From DASPKM01 sp963817075 (GTDB lineage: Bacteria > Bacteroidota > Bacteroidia > Chitinophagales > Chitinophagaceae), in the NCBI GenBank assembly GCA_963817075.1, contig CAWFMT010000005.1:186001-250000 (forward strand): a stretch of 64,000 nucleotides of DNA, given 5' to 3'. The notes beneath the pieces are model-generated. The model was not told the origin of the DNA and did not search any database. It saw only the letters and a program-made list of their open reading frames with translations. This document shows positions 59,523-64,000 of this stretch, piece after piece (within the stretch, counting starts at the first letter, position 1; each line of letters starts with the position of its first letter). The position numbers and the translations under genes were made by a program.

Positions 59523-59594
59523 TAGTCCCGACAGGAATCGAACCTGTATATCAAGTTCCGGAGACTTGCATACTATCCATTGTACTACGGGACC
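59523..59594 (-). tRNA. tRNA-Arg (anticodon CCG)
   Basis: On the minus strand the 72 bases fold as a full cloverleaf. The acceptor pairs ggtcccg with cgggact, a 5-bp anticodon stem caagt/acttg encloses the loop ctccgga, and the T arm is acagg-ttcgatt-cctgt. The loop gives anticodon CCG for the codon CGG. The acceptor G1-U72 wobble is the only unusual pair. The CCA end is not encoded. Confidence 0.93.
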
Positions 59595-59716
59595 GATGAT
59601 AATTTTGGAATTTTGAAAAGTGCAATTGGGAAAATGATGTGACGTACAAAATTATCGAAACGTTATCCTTTTCAAGATGCCCATTCCTCCTTTTCCCAAT
59701 CTCCCTTTCGACTTCC

Positions 59717-60292
59717 CTAAATGAGTCCTGGTGCATTAGTGGCAAAGATCTTAACCGCAATAGCCAGCAAAACTACGCCAAAAAATTTTCGGACGGCTAT
59801 CAGTCCGCCCGGACCCAACAATCGCGCAATGTAGTTCAAGGATTTTAAAACAATGAATACAAATACCAGGTTGATGAGTATCGCAATAAGAATTGGGATT
59901 TCTTCATAGTTCGCTCTCAAAGAAATAATAGTCGTCAGGGTTCCCGAACCAGCAATCAGAGGAAAGGCAATCGGTACCAGGGTGCTTGATCTTGGATCTG
60001 CATCGGGCTTGAAGAATTCGATTCCAAGAACCATTTCAAGACCCAGAATGAATATTACAATTGAACCCGCAACAGCAAATGCCTTTACGTCAACTCCAAA
60101 TACATGTAATAATTTTTCGCCAAGGAAAAGAAATGCAATCATCAGAATGCCTGAGACCAGCGTTGCCCGCAATTCTCTAATACCTCCAACTTTCTCTTTT
60201 AGTGAGATCAATAATGGCGCTGCACCAATGATGTCAATCACGGCAAAAAGTGTGAAGGTGATTGTCAGGAGTTCATTTAGATTCAGCGTCAT
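59717..60292 (-). CDS. MarC-family integral membrane protein
   Basis: The 191-residue protein has six membrane helices and the family's ITFTLFAVIDIIGAAPLLIS start, then SGILMIAFLFLGEKLLHVFG, FAVAGSIVIFILGLEMVLG, VPIAFPLIAGSGTLTTIISL, ILIAILINLVFVFIVLKSL, and FFGVVLLAIAVKIFATN. The P-x-A-x-P-L-I-A-G-x-G-x-L/I-T block is diagnostic for MarC. Despite the name it is not proven to confer drug resistance, and the function is unknown. The gene begins just after the tRNA on the same strand with a 120-base gap and is probably separate. Confidence 0.92.
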   Translation of the reverse strand: MTLNLNELLTITFTLFAVIDIIGAAPLLISLKEKVGGIRELRATLVSGILMIAFLFLGEKLLHVFGVDVKAFAVAGSIVIFILGLEMVLGIEFFKPDADPRSSTLVPIAFPLIAGSGTLTTIISLRANYEEIPILIAILINLVFVFIVLKSLNYIARLLGPGGLIAVRKFFGVVLLAIAVKIFATNAPGLI

Positions 60293-60357
60293 GCGTTAGG
60301 AATGTAAAATGAAAAATTAAAAATGTAAAATGAAGAATATTTCAACCTGCAAAGCAT

Positions 60358-60531
60358 ATTACTCTGCGAAACTCTGTGGTCTCTTTTTCTCTGCGGTGAA
60401 AAAATGCATAAAAGAATTTCACGCCAAGAAGCAAAGTAAGCAAAGACGCAAAGCCCTTCGCTAAAATTCGTGTAATTCGTGTTTTTAAAATTTGTGTAAT
60501 TCGGGTTTTAAAAATTCGTGTAATTATTGTC
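60358..60531. repeat. Composite repeat nest including a tandem aattcgtgtaattcg array
   Basis: Three parts follow each other. First is actctgcgaaactctgtggt to tctgcggtgaaa (60361-60402; the family also at 47928). Second is ttcacgccaagaagcaaagt to gacgcaaagccc (60418-60455; also at 47815). Third is a tandem array of about three copies of a roughly 24-base aattcgtgtaattcgtgttttt unit (60463-60525). No gene is supported; a frame of 96 residues there only reads through the array. Confidence 0.65.
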
Positions 60532-61386
60532 TCAGAATTGATGGAATCCCATTGACACAAACTCCAGTACCACAGGCAATGAAGCTCGCCAATAAGTCCA
60601 GCTATGTACACCATCCCTAACGCGAAATTCATGCGGGATCTCCTTCTTCTTCATCGCAATATGAAGCATTGCATTCCCTTCATATAAAAAATCATCGTCT
60701 CCACAATCTATATACCATCTCACGGATCGCTTTAAACTATCAGGCATGTTATTCACTAACGATATCGCATTATGTCGAGGGTAATAAGCTGCAATTGTGG
60801 AATCTGCAATTACCGTATTGTTGCGTGTGTAATTTCTTTTTGCTTCTTCTAACGAAAGCGGACCAACTGAAGCACTCAATGGACAAGCAGATGAAAAAAG
60901 TTCGGGATGATGAAGTGTGTACATCAAAGTCCCGCCTCCACCCATAGATAATCCGCTGATAGCACGATACCGCTTTTCACCCTTGATACGATATGTTTTT
61001 TCAACATAAGGCATCAGTTCCTGGAAAAAGAAATCTTCATATTTCCAATCACCCCTGATATCATTAAAATATCCTCTTCTGCCAGTATTCGCATCGGGCA
61101 TAACAATGATCATCGCAGTAGCATTCCCTTCCTTAATTGCTTTATCTGCAATATGCAAGACCTCGCCAAATTGTACCCATCCTGTTTGATCATCTCCACC
61201 TCCATGAAGGAGATAGAGCACAGGATAACTTCTTTGTGATGTTTCATAATCTGGAGGTAGATAGATGGCAAACTTTCGATCCATATTTAGGATCTTACTT
61301 TTTACCACTAAGTTGTCGAACACCTTACCGGTCTGAGCGAAGGACAGAATTGGAATTAGAAGTAGTAAGAGAATCGGCTTCTTCAT
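60532..61386 (-). CDS. Exported esterase of the alpha/beta-hydrolase fold (FrmB/EstD type)
   Basis: The 284-residue protein has a signal peptide (MKKPILLLLLIPILSFAQ). The alpha/beta-hydrolase landmarks are AIYLPPDYETSQRSYPVLYL, the oxyanion-type HGGGDDQTGW, IVMPDANTGRRGYFND, YRAISGLSMGGGGTLMYTLH with the nucleophile Ser in GLSMGG, the Asp in WYIDCGDDDF, and a late His in RDGVHSWTYW. This fits the putative esterase family that includes feruloyl esterases and S-formylglutathione hydrolase-type enzymes. As an exported protein, a carbohydrate or ester substrate outside the cell is likely. The exact substrate is unknown. Confidence 0.88.
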   Translation of the reverse strand: MKKPILLLLLIPILSFAQTGKVFDNLVVKSKILNMDRKFAIYLPPDYETSQRSYPVLYLLHGGGDDQTGWVQFGEVLHIADKAIKEGNATAMIIVMPDANTGRRGYFNDIRGDWKYEDFFFQELMPYVEKTYRIKGEKRYRAISGLSMGGGGTLMYTLHHPELFSSACPLSASVGPLSLEEAKRNYTRNNTVIADSTIAAYYPRHNAISLVNNMPDSLKRSVRWYIDCGDDDFLYEGNAMLHIAMKKKEIPHEFRVRDGVHSWTYWRASLPVVLEFVSMGFHQF

Positions 61387-61421
61387 ATAGGTCTGTTTAA
61401 TAAGCTAATGTAGGAATAAGT

Positions 61422-61457
61422 TTAACCGCAAAGGCGCCAAGACGCAAAGAAGCGCCA
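61422..61457. repeat. Family A half copy
   Basis: ttaaccgcaaaggcgccaag followed by acgcaaagaagcgccag is the left arm of family A. It lies between the divergent esterase and DUF6624 genes, so it is in a promoter region and not at a 3' end, unlike most copies. Confidence 0.6.
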
Positions 61458-61527
61458 GTAGCGGTCTGCATTTTGCATGAATCAATGAATAGTTTTGATT
61501 CTTTCCAGGCTTATAAAGTAAAAACTA

Positions 61528-62475
61528 ATGAGAAAAACTCTTGCTTTCATTGCGTTGTTTCTTTTTGCAAACTCATCCTTCTCTCAGGAAAATTTTAAAC
61601 CTGACGAAAAATATATGATCCATTCTTCAAGAGCGAATGGATATTACGCAGAGAAAAAATATGCATTGTCAGGAAGTTCATTCGATTCCCTGTTTATTCT
61701 GTACAAGGGAACTGGTCTTCGAGTAGATAAATATAATGCCGCTTGCTCCTGGGCACTGGCTGGGAATAAAGACAAGGCTTTTCATTATTTGAATGAGGTT
61801 GTTGTAAAAGACAAATGGTCTTTTCTTTCCCATACAATGACTGATTCGGATTTGCAAAGTTTGCATTCAGATGGGCGATGGGATCCACTTATGAAAATGG
61901 TAAAAGTAAATGAAGATTCAGTGAATGCAAATCTTAATAAGCCGCTTGTTGCCATTCTGGATACAATCTACCGCAAGGACCAGGATGAGAGAATGAAGAT
62001 CAATTTGCTCGAAAAGAAGTATGGATTCGATTCCCCGCAATTGGATTCCTTATGGAAGATCATTCACGATAATGATTCTCTTAATCAAATAAAGGTTAAA
62101 TCAATCATCGAAAAGCATGGATGGGTTGGTCCAGACGAAGTTGGACAACAAGGAGCATCAACCATCTTTTTAGTCATCCAACATTCAGATTCCCTAACCC
62201 AGGCAACTTATCTTCCTCTCATGAGAGAAGCTGTTGAAAAAGGGAAGGCCTCAGCCAGCAACCTGGCGCTCCTTGAGGATCGGGTATTGACCAGCCAGGG
62301 CAAAAAACAGCTTTATGGAAGTCAGCTCAGAAGAAATCAAACTACTGGAAAACTTGAATTCTTTCCTATTGAGGATGAACCTAATGTAAATGCAAGAAGG
62401 GCCAAAATGGGATTGGGGCGTTTGGAGGATTATGCGAAATTCTTCGGCCTGGAATATACTGTTCCTAAGAAGTAA
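61528..62475 (+). CDS. Exported TPR-like/DUF6624 protein
   Basis: The 315-residue protein has a signal peptide (MRKTLAFIALFLFANSSFSQ). A short helix-rich part (about 25-130, with YNAACSWALAGNKDKAFHYL and LQSLHSDGRWDPLMKMV, a TPR-like ending) comes first. Then a domain resembling DUF6624 has INLLEKKYGFDSPQLDSLWK, IIEKHGWVGPDEVGQQGAST, FLVIQHSDSLTQATYLPLMR, EAVEKGKASASNLALLEDRV, and NARRAKMGLGRLEDYAKFF. DUF6624 is common in Bacteroidota; the function is unknown. The same 'SLKSDPRW' ending as in the PD40/TPR gene at 54747 suggests a related TPR unit. Confidence 0.7.
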   Translation: MRKTLAFIALFLFANSSFSQENFKPDEKYMIHSSRANGYYAEKKYALSGSSFDSLFILYKGTGLRVDKYNAACSWALAGNKDKAFHYLNEVVVKDKWSFLSHTMTDSDLQSLHSDGRWDPLMKMVKVNEDSVNANLNKPLVAILDTIYRKDQDERMKINLLEKKYGFDSPQLDSLWKIIHDNDSLNQIKVKSIIEKHGWVGPDEVGQQGASTIFLVIQHSDSLTQATYLPLMREAVEKGKASASNLALLEDRVLTSQGKKQLYGSQLRRNQTTGKLEFFPIEDEPNVNARRAKMGLGRLEDYAKFFGLEYTVPKK

Positions 62476-62487
62476 AGGGATTTTTTT

Positions 62488-62540
62488 TTACCGGCAGGAC
62501 GCCATGGCGCGAGGTCACGCAAAGAGACCCTTGCAGTTAA
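62488..62540. repeat. Degraded family A copy
   Basis: ttaccggcaggacgccatgg plus cgcgaggtcacgcaaagaga plus cccttgcagttaa is an imperfect family A element. It follows the DUF6624 gene stop by 13 bases. Confidence 0.5.
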
Positions 62541-62637
62541 TAGTCGAATTTTCTCCCGATCTATTTCATTCTTAAACTAAAAACCCTATTTTGTCGGCAC
62601 TAACCCCCAATTAGTAAGTATTAATGGACTAAACCGG

Positions 62638-64000
62638 ATGGTAATTAGGTGCCTATTGGCCTTATGTTTTTATTTAGGATCGTTTTCAATTTGTTTCTCC
62701 CAGACCTGCCCGCCAAATATTGATTTTGAGAATGGCGACCTTTCCAATTGGGAATGTTTCACAGGTTTCACCTCAGTGGTTGGAGGCAAAAATGTGATTA
62801 CGCTGACCCCTTCCCTCCCAATTCCGGGAAGGCACGAAATTATTTCCCCTACCGCAACACCAGAAATGGATTATTACGGAAATTTTCCTCAACTCTGCCC
62901 CTATGGTGGTGGTCATTCAGTAAAACTTGGAAATGATTTTACCGGCGCCCAGGCAGAAGGACTTTCATACACTTTCACTGTTCCTGTTCTACTTGATACC
63001 TTCACCTTTACCTATTTCTATGCAGTTGTTTTCGAGGATCCAAACCATAACCATTATGAACAGCCGCGCTTCTTTGTAACGGCTTACGATGTAGAAACAG
63101 GAGAGATCGTCAACTGCGCCTCCTATGATTATGTTTCGGGTGGAGGAATTCCAGGCTTTGAAGTTTCCAAAATTCGGCCAGGGGTTCTTTTCAAAAACTG
63201 GACTCCTGCTTCCTTGCAATTCGCCGGAATGAAAGGAAGAAAAGTCAGGTTAGAATTCAAAACTGCTGATTGCACACTTAGCGGACATTTTGGTTATGCA
63301 TACCTTGATGTTGGAGCTGCGTGTTCTAATATATTAGCTACTGCCCCTTACTGCATAGAGACCAACTCTCTTATATTAAATGCGCCTTATGGATTTCAAA
63401 CCTATACCTGGTATACGCAGGATTTTTCTGCCATAGTTGGGAATAAACAATCAATCACTCTTAGTCCGCCTCCTGCAATCACCGGAACTTATAATGTTGA
63501 TGTCATCCCATATCCAGGCTATGGTTGTCGGGACACTTTTCAGGCAATTGTGAAACCCCTCCCGGTCCCTGATACTCCTACAGCCAAATCCATTCTTACT
63601 CTCTGTCAGTTCCAGGTCACTGGAGCATTAACGGCCCAACCAATGTCCGGAAGTGAATTGTTTTGGTATACTTCTCCCACGGGTGGAATAGGTTCCAGAG
63701 TTGCCCCAATCCCTCCAACCTCAAGTCCGGGGACCTTTATATATTATGTATCTCAGAAAGTCCTTTTTGGATGTGAAAGTTTCCGAAAGAAAATAACTGT
63801 GAATGTTCTTCCAACACCTGTGGCATCTTTTCAGATAAATAATGACCGACAATGCCAGAATAATAACCAGTTTATTTTCACGAGCACATCCACCAACCGT
63901 TACAATTCTGTTTTCATCTGGGATTTTGGAAATGGGAAAGGTCATTCATCAGCTTCTGATTCAATAATGAGATTTACATATGACACAATTGGTAATCTCA
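62638..64000 (+). CDS. Large secreted PKD-type protein (5' part, runs off window)
   Basis: The ATG at 62638 opens a signal peptide (MVIRCLLALCFYLGSFSIC, cleaved near FSQ) and the frame stays open to the window end, at least 454 residues. The first 220 residues look like an Ig/jelly-roll domain (CPPNIDFENGDFSNWECFTG, FTYFYAVVFEDPNHNHYEQP, VRLEFKTADCTLSGHFGYAY). Then come Ig-like repeats with Cys (LNAPYGFQTYTWYTQD, LFWYTSPTGGIGS) and the beginning of a PKD domain (FIWDFGNGKGHSS). This is typical of large Bacteroidota adhesins, often exported by the type IX system with a C-terminal sorting domain. The C-terminus is outside the window, so the sorting domain cannot be checked. Confidence 0.85.
   Translation, partial: MVIRCLLALCFYLGSFSICFSQTCPPNIDFENGDLSNWECFTGFTSVVGGKNVITLTPSLPIPGRHEIISPTATPEMDYYGNFPQLCPYGGGHSVKLGNDFTGAQAEGLSYTFTVPVLLDTFTFTYFYAVVFEDPNHNHYEQPRFFVTAYDVETGEIVNCASYDYVSGGGIPGFEVSKIRPGVLFKNWTPASLQFAGMKGRKVRLEFKTADCTLSGHFGYAYLDVGAACSNILATAPYCIETNSLILNAPYGFQTYTWYTQDFSAIVGNKQSITLSPPPAITGTYNVDVIPYPGYGCRDTFQAIVKPLPVPDTPTAKSILTLCQFQVTGALTAQPMSGSELFWYTSPTGGIGSRVAPIPPTSSPGTFIYYVSQKVLFGCESFRKKITVNVLPTPVASFQINNDRQCQNNNQFIFTSTSTNRYNSVFIWDFGNGKGHSSASDSIMRFTYDTIGNL

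Noticed and set aside
60342..60632. A 96-codon frame running through the repeat nest
   Set aside because: Its repeated TRIxxILK pattern is produced by the tandem aattcgtgtaattcg array, and it overlaps the esterase gene end.
1..64000. CRISPR array, prophage or insertion sequence
   Set aside because: No regularly spaced direct repeats with unique spacers were seen, and no transposase, integrase or phage structural gene was found. The repeats present are short palindromes in gene gaps.

Overview
The window reads as chromosomal DNA of a gliding-type Bacteroidota, most likely Chitinophagaceae or a close relative. This is inferred from the gldKLMN block of the type IX secretion/gliding machinery, three TonB-dependent receptors, genes of the DUF4271, DUF4783 and DUF2652 type, LytS/LytTR signalling, weak Shine-Dalgarno signals with TAnnTTTG promoter elements, and many palindromic intergenic repeats built on a 'ttaaccgccaaggcgcaaagacgcaa' theme. 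No transposase, integrase, phage gene, rRNA or CRISPR array was found. One tRNA-Arg(CCG) is present. 

Layout. 1-8 kb is housekeeping: the tail of a POT peptide transporter, an OPT oligopeptide transporter, apaG, isocitrate dehydrogenase, a SUI1-family protein, nadC, a DUF4783 protein and gpmI. 8-16 kb has a haem-type TonB receptor, an ECF sigma factor with a putative membrane-spanning beta-barrel partner, a lipoprotein and uvrC. 16-21 kb, minus strand, is gldK-gldL-gldM-gldN. 21-28 kb holds a YyaL-type thioredoxin-domain protein, hemD, a DUF4271 protein, a BamA/TamA-like protein and, divergently, hemW. 28-35 kb, minus strand, carries gpsA, an efflux adaptor plus TolC partner, a trans-sulfuration PLP enzyme and an amino-acid permease. 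35-40 kb has two TonB receptors, the second under a cobalamin riboswitch. 40-44 kb has a DUF2652-SRPBCC fusion and small membrane or stress-type genes. 44-48 kb is a DtxR-family repressor divergent from a di-heme cytochrome, a Rieske protein and a porin. 48-64 kb is mixed: lipocalin-like lipoprotein, double-domain vanadium haloperoxidase-type protein, LytS/LytTR pair, two paralogous ArsR-SRPBCC pairs, DoxX, a PorT-type barrel, tRNA-Arg, MarC, an esterase, a DUF6624 protein and the start of a large PKD-type secreted protein. 

How genes work together. GldKLMN power and build the type IX export/gliding apparatus, which could serve secreted PKD-type proteins such as the one beginning at 62638. 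The metal theme recurs: haem synthesis (hemD, hemW), haem-type and B12 TonB receptors, and the DtxR-linked cytochrome/Rieske/porin cassette. 

The most noteworthy signals are: (1) the DtxR cassette with a clear palindromic operator in its divergent promoter; (2) two ArsR-SRPBCC operons 4 kb apart on opposite strands that share an identical 20-base palindromic operator over the promoter; (3) a palindromic repeat inserted inside the variable arm of the B12 riboswitch; (4) intergenic repeats that in one case supply the last codons and the stop of a gene; (5) single-base frameshifts in gpmI, gldM, gldN and a small gene near 59.1 kb. The frameshifts look more like sequence errors than decay, because both sides of each remain well conserved.
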